From the NCBI RefSeq assembly GCF_001949145.1, contig NW_019091652.1, positions 254,128-280,138 of the forward strand: DNA of 26,011 nucleotides, in the 5' to 3' direction. Made by a program: the position numbers and the translations under genes. The notes below the pieces were generated by a model, which was given only the letters and a program-made list of their open reading frames with translations, searched no databases and had not been told where the DNA came from. Shown in pieces: positions 1-11,500 of the stretch. Origin of the DNA: Acanthaster planci (taxonomy: Eukaryota; Echinodermata; Asteroidea; Valvatida; Acanthasteridae). Within the stretch, counting starts at the first letter, position 1. Each line of letters starts with the position of its first letter.

Positions 1-44
1 AGTTTTTAGCCATTCTGCTCTCATATGAAAGCACATAAGACCCA

Positions 45-185
45 GGGAGTTGATCTTGGCAGGGATCACACAATCTCACCATTGTGGGGGCCAAACAATC
101 TCCTTTTAAAAAAGATACTGTGGGAGGCACTTTTAATGCTAATGAGCTGGCCAGAACTAATTCTCACTTGAATTAGTGGTCTCCA
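45..185 (+). repeat. Dispersed repeat family 1, copy A
   Basis: Aligns collinearly with 1318-1470. Shared blocks include GGGAGTTGATC, GGGCCAA/GGGGCCAAACAAT, a TTTAAAA run followed by CTGTGG, AATGAGCT/AACGAGCT and TCACTTGAATTA. Spacing between blocks is nearly the same, so this is an old interspersed repeat. The family is unknown to me. Confidence 0.65.
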
Positions 186-1312
186 CCTTGTACATCTATT
201 GAAAGAACCACGTCTTCCCTTGGTGACTTCACAGTAACAGCGCCCTCGGTTGCTCAGGGAAGCATGCATGGATAATTTTAATTGTTTTAAGCAAGCACTT
301 TTCAATACATTTAACCAAATAGGAAAGTAAAAAGGGTATTCACGCAATGAAGAAGAATATAAAATTTAAGAAAGATTGTGCCTAAGAACAGTTCATTGCA
401 ATTACATTTTAACTCATTTATACACCACTGCAGATCACAAATTAAATTGGATCACTGCTGTAACTTGAAAAGGTGACGACTTGAAAAAACATTTTAAATT
501 ATGTAAAAGTATGCGTAGGCCCGTATATCCCCGACGGATCACTGAAGCTTAAGTTCGTGCAAAATGTAATGGTGCTTGTCACTGTGATTGCCAAGTTTTT
601 GCCGGCATTTGTTTATTTTACATAAATCAAAGTCATGTAGAAGAGAAAAGGGGAAAGGGTCATAGTCAGTTCTCTGTTTACGTGACCTTTGCCCAAGCAC
701 GCAGTCGGTACTTGTACCCGGTCCTATGAGTTCAATTTCGCAAAAATGTACGATTTACACATGGAGATAAGCATTATAGTAGGCAATGATTAAAACTAAA
801 AATTTGTTTGTTTATAACTGGCATCGTCCTACATGAACTTGAAGACATTTTTGGACCATCCCGCATATCCCTTTATTAACTCAAGCCCCACTTAAAACAT
901 TGTAACATATAAGTTCAGCGCTTAATATGCAAGCTGACATTACTGGAGTTTCTCAAACAACCTTTCCGAACTTTTAAAGGTTTGGTGGGTTAATTGATAA
1001 CATTTTTAATTTTTCGCGTAAAAAAAACCGACCCCTCAATTATAGTTAATTCCACGGTGCTTGCTCGCAGCCATGGCTTCCACCATGGTACTGTGACAGG
1101 ACCGACTACCATTCGTAATTGTATTGACTGTGCCCTCAATGGAATTGTCTTATCTTTTAAAGTCATTGTGTTTTTATTTTTTTCGTTTCGTTTCACTGCA
1201 TTATTTATTCATACTTTTTTTCAGATAATACAAATTACAGTATACATTGAATCTGAACAAAACAACAACAACTGGTACATGTAACTTGACACCCCTGGCG
1301 GATTCAAAGCCC

Positions 1313-1470
1313 ATCAACTCGGGGAGTTGATCCTGGCCCATATATTTCTACAATCCCTCCATTTATTCGGGCCAACAATTTCCTGTTTAAAAGAAAAACT
1401 GTGGCGAAGTTACTCTTTTATACCAACGAGCTCAGCAGAAATTTTCACTTGAATTACATGATGTAGTGCG
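1313..1470 (+). repeat. Dispersed repeat family 1, copy B
   Basis: Second copy of the repeat at 45-185, in the same orientation about 1.27 kb downstream. It begins at a small hairpin: ATCAACTC (1313-1320) and GAGTTGAT (1324-1331) around GGG. The homology fades after TCACTTGAATTA near 1460. Confidence 0.65.
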
Positions 1471-2189
1471 CCCTTAACTTGGTTCAACTTAGCTTCGACT
1501 GACCTTGCACTTCTGACGCTGCGCCACAAGAGATGTTTACCGCTCTGGAACAGAATTTATGACAGAATTGTGCAGGGGGAATGCAAGGTGTGTGAGAGCG
1601 GTGCATTAATGGTGTCGATCAAGGGTAAGGCATGGTTAGGGGTCAACTTAATCTAAGGTCAAGTTGAACGCTGCTGGGCATTCGTAAACGGCTGTGCAAG
1701 TCGTTGTTCAGTAACTAGAGACAACATACCAACGCAGTAATGCAGCGTTGTAGCAATGGGAAATATTTGGCAGTCATTCTTACTTCTGGACAATGTTCTT
1801 TGCATTTACTTGTCTGCAAATGAAGAGCACAGGAAATGTGTACCAGATTACATATCAAATCTTAGATTTAACAGTCTGTTTGTAAATGGAACGAGATAAA
1901 AAAGCGCCACAGGAACTCTTGCCGTCAGTAAAACAATACGCACATGTGCCGGCAGCGGATACTTTCCACACATCTGCTCGAGTGAGCAATGACTTGTGTT
2001 GACCCGTACCCTCTCAATATTTGTCAAGGACTGTGGTTGAAAGCTGATCGTTATTGTGGGCGTTGCTGTTTGCCAGTTGCCCATTGGACGCAGATTACAC
2101 AACAACCATTATACACTTGGAGACTTTCTCACCCTGTGGATGTCACACTCGGCCTTTCGTTCGTGACACCCGCGACCAGGATCTACATT

Positions 2190-2303
2190 CACATGTACCT
2201 GTACGATGCGAGACACGTCATGCACGTACATGTACACACACAGTTAAGGGCGCGCGCATGCACGTAGGTACCGTACATTGTACAGTACATATACATGTAT
2301 AAA
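2190..2303. repeat. Palindrome-rich ACATGTAC block upstream of exon 1
   Basis: Overlapping GTAC, CATG and ACGT palindromes dominate, including a full GTACATGTAC at 2226-2235 and GCGCGCGCATGCACG. It lies directly before the TATA-like box, so it may sit in the promoter. It could also be only the simple palindromic repeat scattered across this window. Confidence 0.5.
2298..2303 (+). promoter_or_regulatory. Candidate TATA box of the SLC5 gene
   Basis: TATAAA lies 166 bases before the start codon, at the edge of a palindrome-rich block. If used, transcription would begin near 2328 and give a 5' UTR of about 140 bases. A TCAGTT initiator-like motif near 2368 is an alternative start. The exon 1 donor shows the gene reads from here, but no sequence proves the start site. 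Confidence 0.35.
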
Positions 2304-2468
2304 GCTAGTGGATGAGCAAAGTGCGGGCAGTTTTCCGCAAATAACGGATCGCTTAACCTCTGCGCCTTCAGTTCTGAAGGAAATTAAGTGACACCAGTGT
2401 CAGTGAATTTGCTTCTCAATCGAATTTTGCAGACCTGTCCAAGGAAACAAAGAATTGGAAGCTGAAAT

Positions 2469-2546
2469 ATGGCGTTACAACTGAATGCGGTAGACATCGT
2501 TGTTATATGCGTGTATTTTCTGTTTGTCCTTCTGATTGGACTATGG
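2469..2546 (+). CDS. SLC5A9-like: Exon 1: start and first membrane helix (residues 1-26)
   Basis: The exon runs ATGGCG to CTATGG and is followed by the donor GTGAGT. It encodes [10 protein letters not shown] and the rest of the first helix; D9 aligns with D28 of human SGLT1. The start is well fixed: an in-frame TGA sits at 2463-2465, two codons upstream, and the context is a strong Kozak (A at -3, G at +4). The tail before D9 is only eight residues, against about 27 in human SGLT1. The downstream intron is phase 0. Confidence 0.92.
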
Positions 2547-5500
2547 GTGAGTTTGAAGTTCTTCCATATTTTATGCGGTATAAATATAATGTCTTGCAAA
2601 ATGATTTGTACACGACCATCTACAGTATGTCATGTATGTACAGCTGATGTCAAAGAAACCGAAAACGTAAGAGGCCCCAGGAAAAAAAAACTTACTCGAT
2701 ATATTCTTCCTAGATCCTCCATGATACATATCGAAGAAGAAACAATTTAGACTTGGAGCAATGTGATATCAATGTCTGTATGGAGATAACAGATTTACTA
2801 GTGTTAATGCTATACATTTGGTGAACGAGTAGGCCTACATGTATCAATTAGAGTGGGTGGTCGGAGCAAAACTGAGAATGCAGTACTAACATTAAAAACC
2901 CGTGCTATAAATAATGTGTACTATTCTTTTTTACACGAACGCAAAAAGAGAAAGGGTTCAAAATCTAGGCGTTGTTTGAAAGTACTGATGTCTCATGAAA
3001 ATATTGAGCTTGGAAAAAATCTTATGATAAACATGCGAAGGTTTCTTTTTTTATGTTATATTTTATGGTACTTCCGATTCTAGTTTTAAAAGTGCCACAC
3101 TAATGCCATAAAATAAGTATTTCTACGAAAATCTAAACGTTTTTTTGTGAGGTGAACGCCACGGTCAAATTGAAGCAATGTCTTCACAGTATTGTAACTA
3201 GCAAGTACTGTATCTACTGGCGCGACAGGACCGTTGGTTATTTCAAGTTTGTCCTCCACCAGTCTACGGTCTGGTGACGAAACCTCTGGCATGAGATCCA
3301 GGCTCATGCCGGAGGTATCTTCAATTGGTTTTTTAAATATCCATAGTGGTAATTTTTGGTGATTCGTTGAAGGTTTTCATTGTAAACATTTTGGATAATT
3401 AAGGAGATCAGTTTAGTGCGTGATGTCACCGTAGGCCTACTGTATTATAGGAGATTATCACTTTGTTTCAAGCGCTTTTTTATTTGACAGAAGTAATTGG
3501 TCTAATTTCGAACGAAGGTATATTAATAACTAGTCGTCATGCAAACAGCTGCGTATTCCACAGGTGACGTTTTGACACATAGTGACGTGAGTTTCATCCC
3601 ACATCGAATGCCGGCTGTTACTATTTGCAAAGAGAGTACTTCAGAGGAGGACCTATTGAAAATGAACAATTTGTCCAGCAGCACGTTCCAACAATTCTTT
3701 CTTTTAACTCGATCCATTGAAGAAATGAGAACTTAAGTAATTCAGTTCATGCATGTATGCACGTAATGGGCTTGATACCCTTTCAGGTAATTCACACATT
3801 CACTTCTTTCAATGTCTTTATTCATCATTTCAGGATTCTTATACACCCATCCTCTTTCATTTATATTTAAAGAAAATTTAATTGAATTAAGGATTACTAT
3901 ATGATGATAAGCGCATCCAAAACCGAACAGAATAGTCTGTTTGTTTGAACTCGTGGAAGCGAGTGGTTCATCATTTGATTGCAGACATATACGGAGTGCT
4001 TATTATTTGCACAACTACATGTACATGTACACTGTCTCTAAGTGGGCTGCATTTGTGTACATGTACACTCTGTATATATACGTATACATGTACTGTGCTG
4101 TATATATTGTAGATGCACTTGTACATGTACAGTGTATGTACATGTACAGTATAATTATGTACATGCATTTTTCAGACAACACTACAGACTACACTAGGTG
4201 ACGTGTACACGGCATTCAGACGACAACAGAACCGGCTGAAAGCCTTCACGGTTTTGGTTACGTAACAGTTGAAGGCGTGTCCGAGGGAAGCTCGTGGGTA
4301 GGTCTTCCGTGGTAGAGTAGTGCACGTACGATACACTGGCTTTCTTAGTGGCTATTTTTCATGAATGAAAAGTAGCGTACTTTGCATATTGATCCACTGT
4401 CGGCTTGACCATTAAGAGCGTCTGTTTGCAACCACTGGAGAAAGAAAAAGTTAACATTTGAACGTCACGTTCGCGTATTTGACCTAAAAGCCGTCACACA
4501 GAAAACTCCAATCCCCGAGAATCGGCGATGACAAACTGTTCCCAGGATCATAGCAGGATCATAAGCAAGTCTTATTCACCGCTTCATGCTAAGAAAAAAA
4601 ATATTTCCTTAGGCCTTAACCCTAAAAGAGCCGAGGGGATGTAATCCGCCTTCCCTCAACATTTTTTTCGCTATCCCCGCAGTGCACTTTTAGAAGGTTA
4701 GCAAAAATGGAACATCTGATTCTCGCGCAGCGCGCATTTTTGGGAGAAGGGTCAGCCCCAAACCGTAACTTTTTCCACTGCAGTGGCATGCTCAATGCTT
4801 GTGTACTGGCTTGCATGCAGTACGGATGACGAAAAGTGGCCATCAGCTTTTCTGCTATCAGAATAGTGGAAAAGCAGATTTTACGTTTTTGTAACATGCA
4901 ATTTTTGACGTGTCTACTTTCCTGAAAGCAGAATGACCAAACAATTTTATTGTAAAGCATTTCTCCACTTTTCTGCTACTGGAAAAGTAGTTTTACTTTT
5001 CCTCTTTTTGATGGCGGCCGAGAAGTGGCCATCTGCTTTTTACCTGTAAAACAAGCAGGAAAGTGATTGAACATTTCGACGACAACCATGAATTCAACTT
5101 TTCTGCTTTTGTGATACCGGGAAAACAGATTTTACATAGGTGGCCGAAAAATGGCCATCTGCTTTTCTGTCCTCAATGGGCCAAAAGGGTCATGAACCGG
5201 TAGGTTACGACCATTTTGTTCTTGGGGAGTGAAGACGTATAGAAACCAATACTTAAAGCATGCTTTCTGCGGACCAAAATACAGTGTAAATACAGTTTTA
5301 CAACTCTCATCCAATAGACAAACAAGCTTGCTTGGGCCAAGGAAAACATGTGAATTTTTTATCATAAAAGATAGGGTGGACTTAATTTTTGGTTTACACG
5401 TCTTCAATCCCCAAGAAAGGCCATAACCTGAGGTTCACGACCCGTTCACGGCCTTTGGAAGGCAGAAAAGCAAATGGCCACTTTTTGGCCGCCTATGTAA

Positions 5501-8500
5501 AACAGCTCCTCCGGTATGAAAAGAAGCAAGAAGTAGAATTCACGATCAGAATTCAAGTATAAAAATGCACAACCAAACAATATTGTTCTGCGTTTGGGGT
5601 GGCAGAAAAGGAGGAAAGTCGAAATTGCATGTTGCCAGAACATAAAATCTGTTTTTCTACCATTCTGATAGCAGAAAAGCAGCCAAGCAGCCAGAAAAAG
5701 TAGCCATTTACATGTACTTCAAATGGCCATAACAACATTATATGTCTTATTGAGCTCAAACTTCACATGATGAGTGTCTGTACATGCATGCCAAGTTTCA
5801 AAACATCGGGCTTGGCACAACCGACTTCTTTGGGGCGGAATTCGCCCCCTGCGGCTTTGAAAGGGTCAAAATAACCTTGATCTTTGAGGGTTTAAAGAAT
5901 ATTTATTACCCTCCAAAGCATAAAACAATGAGTTTGGGACTTTTTGTAGCGCTGTTTTGCAGCGCTTTTGTTCGTAGAGGAGCATCGTATAAAGTAGTTC
6001 GTGATGGCAAAACCCACAATTTTATTATGACATTGATACTTTTTTGTAATGATAAGGAGCAAGTTCATCTATTTTTAGATGATGTTGCCACCTCCCCAAC
6101 AATTTTCAACCGCAGAACTTCCTACGTTTGCCTGATCGCCGTGATACCTGACCCTGTAAAAATGTTTCTGTAAATTTACAAGAAATCCTGCCAAAGACTG
6201 TGTGAGTGTAAAGAGGCAATCGGCAGATCATTTTGTACCTGGGTTAGTTTATGTATTTACAAAATTATTATTTTCCGACGAAAAAAATAGTGTCATATTT
6301 ATGGAGGCATACATGTAGGTTGTGGGGAGAGTTTGCAACTTTGCACCCGCTGCCGACATGCGTACATGTATAGAGAATTTAACACAGCTCAGCGTTACGT
6401 GTATTTTTTTACTTGTATGTATACCTCGTAGGCAGTGATTACGGTTGCTCTTCATGATATTGAGCCCAACCAGTATAATTACATGTGCATCGATTTTTCT
6501 CTACTGTAGTCATGGTTGGTTGGTAACAAAATTAATGTCAGATGATATGTGGCTTCAAACAAAATGCTTTATTCACAAAACGTTAACCAGTCATCATAAC
6601 AACGTAAAATACAAGATAAATAGCAAAACAAACTTCAAAGAAAACATTTTGTTTTTGCATTTGGGTCAACATACAAATTAATATTAATACATGTTACAGA
6701 GGAAAGTTGTACAGTTATAAAGCTTGTTGGCTGATTTCTGATGAAACAATTAGCACACCACTCTGGAGTCACAAAAAGTGTCTGCTATTAAGCGATATGT
6801 TTTACTAAAACGCTATTAGAGGAAAAAGTAGTTTTTATGAAGTGTGGATAATCAATCGCTACTGTCGAACCGTAATTCTACATTTATGAAAAACAAAAAT
6901 CCTGTAGTTTGATCGAGGTATTATTGGAGCTAAAGACCATTTTGGATTCCTTTGGGAGTATAAAGGATGCATTTGAATCAGTTGCTTAGAGTTAGGTCTA
7001 GGTCCTTAGCCACTGGAAATACGCAAGCATGTGTGCTGTCAATAGTAATAGGCCCATAGGCCGTCCGCTTCGAGCAGGAACAAAAGAGGGCGTGTTTTGA
7101 AATAAAATTACCGGTCCTTTCGTACCACAGACATGTCGTTTATATGTCTGTGTTGGTACTCACGCTCCGCATAGCTAGGTGTGCAAGTTTATGCTCATTT
7201 GACGCGGAGTACACTGAGTACGCGCAACGATTTGTCTAGATTAGAGAGTTTCGGCAGAAGTCGCGCGTGCGCCCGTCCCCGTAAATTGACAGGTATACGT
7301 TCACGTACGAGGTGCGCCATAAAATTAGTTTCGGCGATCAGTACGCTAGTGGGAGAGTGATCAAGCATGATCTCAACTCCTCTTCGCATCTAAACGTGTC
7401 CGTGGCCGTCACAACGCGAAATTTGTGCGCATGAATTGATGACGTCGGCAGCGAAATCTCTACTTCACGTTCACGGAGCGCGCGGCGGGGTTTCTTTCTG
7501 CCGAAACTCTGTGGCCTTCGCGTGCACGCCGAACGCGTGCTAGAACCCGGTTGGAAACTTAGTACCATCTGTCTTTCTTTCGCCGGTGAGGGTGCACTTC
7601 AGCTCAGGGCGGATAGGACCACTGGTCTCTATACACGTCCACTGGATAGACAGCTCAGCAGTAAACTGCCTGTGTGTGAATTGAAGTGACCGCGCGGCCA
7701 TCTCAGGATATTCGACACAATTGCCTCCAACTTCAGTCCGTTCACTAAGCGCATTCATGCATAGCGCTAAGGCCAGTGACTTGAAAAAAACCGTTGTTAT
7801 TTATGTTTTGTGGTGGAATCTCCGTTGCCAGGAAAAATGCACCCTCTCTTGGTCCAGCTCGGAGCCCATAGGCTTTTACTTTGTAAGCGTTCACTGCCTG
7901 CCACTGTTGTGTGCCGGCTGAGTGCTTCCATTCTCATGCCTATGATGTCAACCAACGATACTCTGATAATCATTTTGCTCCATTTTCATACTTGATTACA
8001 CTGAATCTGGTATGAGACTTTAAATAAATGTTAAGTAGTCGTTTGCCCCATGTAACATAGTTTGAAGCCCCCTCATCCCCATTAAAAAGAACCTTGCTGC
8101 ACATATATAGTCCGGCTAGACTCAGTGTGAGACTCGGATTGATTGACGGGACCATATCGGTTTGGTGAGTCTCGTATAGAGTTTCGCCTATGAGGAATTG
8201 GCTGATGTTTGTTCTCAATAACTTGATCTGATTTTTACAGGAAACGTATGACTTGTACTTTTGGTACAATGTAAATAGACCAAATGATGTTCTGAAACTT
8301 CGGCCTAACAAAACTTGAAAGAGTTGTTGCCAAATGGTTGTCGATATAATAACGGATTCATTGCGTAATAATACCTCAAAACTTTATTGTGCGTATACCA
8401 ACTTCCGTTGTTATAGTACGGGAAGGTGACAAACCCGCATGACTACTACCCGCAATAAAATCAATGAAAGGCTTAGACAGATGGCCAAAAACACTTGAAC

Positions 8501-11500
8501 GCTTAACTTTCGCTGGTACCGTACAAAATGTACATGTATGTTGATGATGACAAATCAGGATGTCTTGTGTATGGTTTTTAAACTGCATTTTTAGTGTTAG
8601 CATCGATAGTAAAATCAAGGAAGGGTAGTTTTTAGAAGAAATTTGAGGCAATTTTGAATTAAAGAGAGTTTCCTTTAGGCCACATAAAAATAATCGCTGA
8701 GCTCCCTTTTTAACAAAAATCTTGGGCTAGGAGGGCGGTGTGTTTTATTGTTCAGTTCAACAAACTGTACATCTTTGCTGGATTGGAAAATTTCCTCAAT
8801 GAAATGAGTTTTATTTATCTTCTTTAAAGGGTTTTACAAAGGCAAATCATTCATCACAAAAGGAGATAGGCCTGGGGTTGTACAGCCAAGTGAAACTAGG
8901 ACGGTTTGTCAGAGAGGGTCACGGTACTGTAGCTCTGTGAAGTGGAATCAGTATCTGGTGGGAATGGGCCGTCGATATTGAGTGCTAATCCATCATGCAG
9001 CAGAGGTCGAGGCCGCATCCTAATTACACGCTGTGGCTGCTACCACATTGTACAAAGCTGCTGTGGTTGCCGCCTTAAGGCCTTGTAGGCTGCTCTATTT
9101 TCCACAGGTTTATGCACGCGGCCGCAACCAGCTGCAGCCAATAATTCGGATGCGGCTAACGCAACCACTATAGCTGTTTGATGAATCTCAACCTCGTTTC
9201 CATGGGCTCGATCTTGCCCCGCCGTGGAGTTGAGATTAGGTGAATCTGCACTCGTACTCGTACATGTGGATGTTTGGGAGCAATCGGCGATTTCCGGAAG
9301 TATCGTTTCTAAAGTGTGTAACAGAAGGTCGCTAAATTTGAATGTGGTATCGTCCAAAAGACCATTTTCCCGTTTATTTTCAAAAAGGAAAAAAATTCAA
9401 AAAATGGAGGCGGGTGTACTTGTATTTCTTAGGGGCGGGTGGGGATGATTACAACCTGTTTTTCGATGTGGCCTTATTAAAACCAGTTTCAGGCTTGAAA
9501 GAATGAAATATTTTAGTTATTACCGGTGTGATTTTTCGCTTGTAGGACGGGGAGGATATCCTTCACCATTAAGTCTATACACTGTATATTGTACTACAGT
9601 TGACTTGACGTATGTCTCATGCTAACCATCAGGCATGCAGTCTGTGTATGTTTGAAGAAGTAACTCTTGTCGGCTTGAAGTGTTTTATTGCTTTATAAGG
9701 AATACCAAGCTATAATATGTTTTATAGCATGACTGCCGTATTTTATGTCACTCATCAACACTTCAAGTATGCGTTTAGTGCTCTGAAAATACTCCTGGGC
9801 GTAGCTTTGCTGTCCTGGTTGAAGGAATGTTGTAGTTTTTATACTGTCACTCATAAGGGGGACCACTTTATATGACGAACTCGTTTCCTGAAGATATAGT
9901 TTTATAGATTAGGTATAATAAAATTATATACCAGAGCCTACTAGTACAGGAGATATATTTTCGGACCTCATCGTATGCGTCGTCTAAACGAATTGCCGGC
10001 CCGACACTCATGTCTAATATCCTCGACTTCCTAAATGTATATCGTATAGTGAACTCAATCCAAAACAAAACCGGAAGCATGCACTTCCGTTTTTTCCAAA
10101 AATATATATATTCATGTACATGTATATAGGAAAACGAACTTGAAGAAACATCTCAAAAACATCTTGAAAAATCTTTTGTTGGAAATGTACGCTTATGCTC
10201 CCCCCTTTTAAAAAATGTCTAGGCCTAATTTATTGCACTAGTGGGCTTTCGTTCACGATAATGGTGGGAATTTCAGGCACTAAAGGCTTTATCTGTCATT
10301 GTTGGTGATCGGGAGCTAAAGTGCCATGTCCGTGTTCGTTTTAATCTCCATATCTGTTGTTGATGCAAAGCAAAACTGGATATAGCCTTTCGAAATTTGA
10401 AACACGAAATTAAAGATCACAAGGTGATAGATATCGCCACAAGCTACCATACAACAGCTGTACACTGCATTAATTGAAACTGAAAACTGTTCGGATACCG
10501 TTGTTTACCCTAACAGCGCAAGTGTGTCGCTAAAACACATTTAATTGTGCTAGGGAGCATTTGGCACTTACACAGGTGTGCGCGTTTTTTCCCCCAAGTA
10601 GCAAACGGCACTGAAGATGGGGGAGGAAAGTAAACATAATTGGACTTGTTCTCCTGGTGCATACTAAATTCTTCTTCGTTGATTTTTAAATACAAAAAGA
10701 AAAACAGCTTGTTTTCCACTCCAGCAATCTACTTCGATTCACATTGAAATGTTTTCTCTCTTGTTTAAAACGTGAGCTTTTAAAACATGCGTACACTATC
10801 GGAAATATGCTTCACTTCAACGAAATGCATTTTTACAAATTGTCTTTTGGTTTGGCCTTGCCTAGTGACTTTTTTGGTTCAATGCATTAATGTACATGTA
10901 CTAGACCGGATCAGCTATATAATGAAAAAAGGAGATTGGTTTGAAAACCGGTACAAACAAAAGTAATGCCATAAACGTCTTTGCTTTGACTGTTTGATCA
11001 CTGTTTGAGTTTGCGACCCGCAAACACTTTTCTTTGTGAAAGGTAAACAATGAGTAAGGACACGCCTTTGGTTGGTCAACATTTTCGTGTTTAATATGGG
11101 TGTGAAGGCAGTAGGGCCTACTGAAGTGGTCGGGTTAATGAACGAATCCGCCGATTTGTCCTACGCATTTAGTGTCCATATGTGGTCACAAATTTGGAAA
11201 AATTGTAACCCAGTAAACCAGCCTAGGGTTTTCTAACTTCCTAAGGAATTACCCTCCTGCAGTGGCTGTCTGCGACAGGTACTTCAGAATCTATAGGTTC
11301 TTAAAGTTCTGCAGATAATGACTCGGATGAAACACAAAATTTAGACGTGTGGAAATTTTGTGAAAGAAATCAAAGGAAGGAAACATCGATATAGGCAAAA
11401 TGGTTTGGGCGTGGTAGCTTCGCTTTTTTAGGAGGGGATAATTTGCCGATATGACGGCCTCCTTTCATTGTGACCATCGAATAAATGACAATATAGTTGT

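Larger units (their letters stand above)
1..2189. other. Upstream intergenic DNA
   Basis: No recognisable gene. It holds two diverged copies of one dispersed repeat (about 45-185 and 1313-1470). Open frames on both strands are short, overlap each other and match no family I know. The stretch 1480-1680 contains GTTCAACTT and its inverse AAGTTGAAC about 170 bases apart, possibly a further mobile-element remnant. Confidence 0.5.

Noticed and set aside
2469-2750. Read-through of exon 1 as a separate 93-residue protein
   Set aside because: Similarity to SGLT ends exactly at the GTGAGT donor; the remainder is intron sequence.
3941-4201. Open frames on both strands rich in Tyr, Met, His and Val
   Set aside because: They translate the ATGTAC palindromic block; open frames on both strands reflect composition, not coding.
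7338-7568. Minus-strand frames in the CpG island
   Set aside because: High GC lowers stop frequency; the peptides are Arg-rich with no domain, so I treat the island as regulatory or a repeat.
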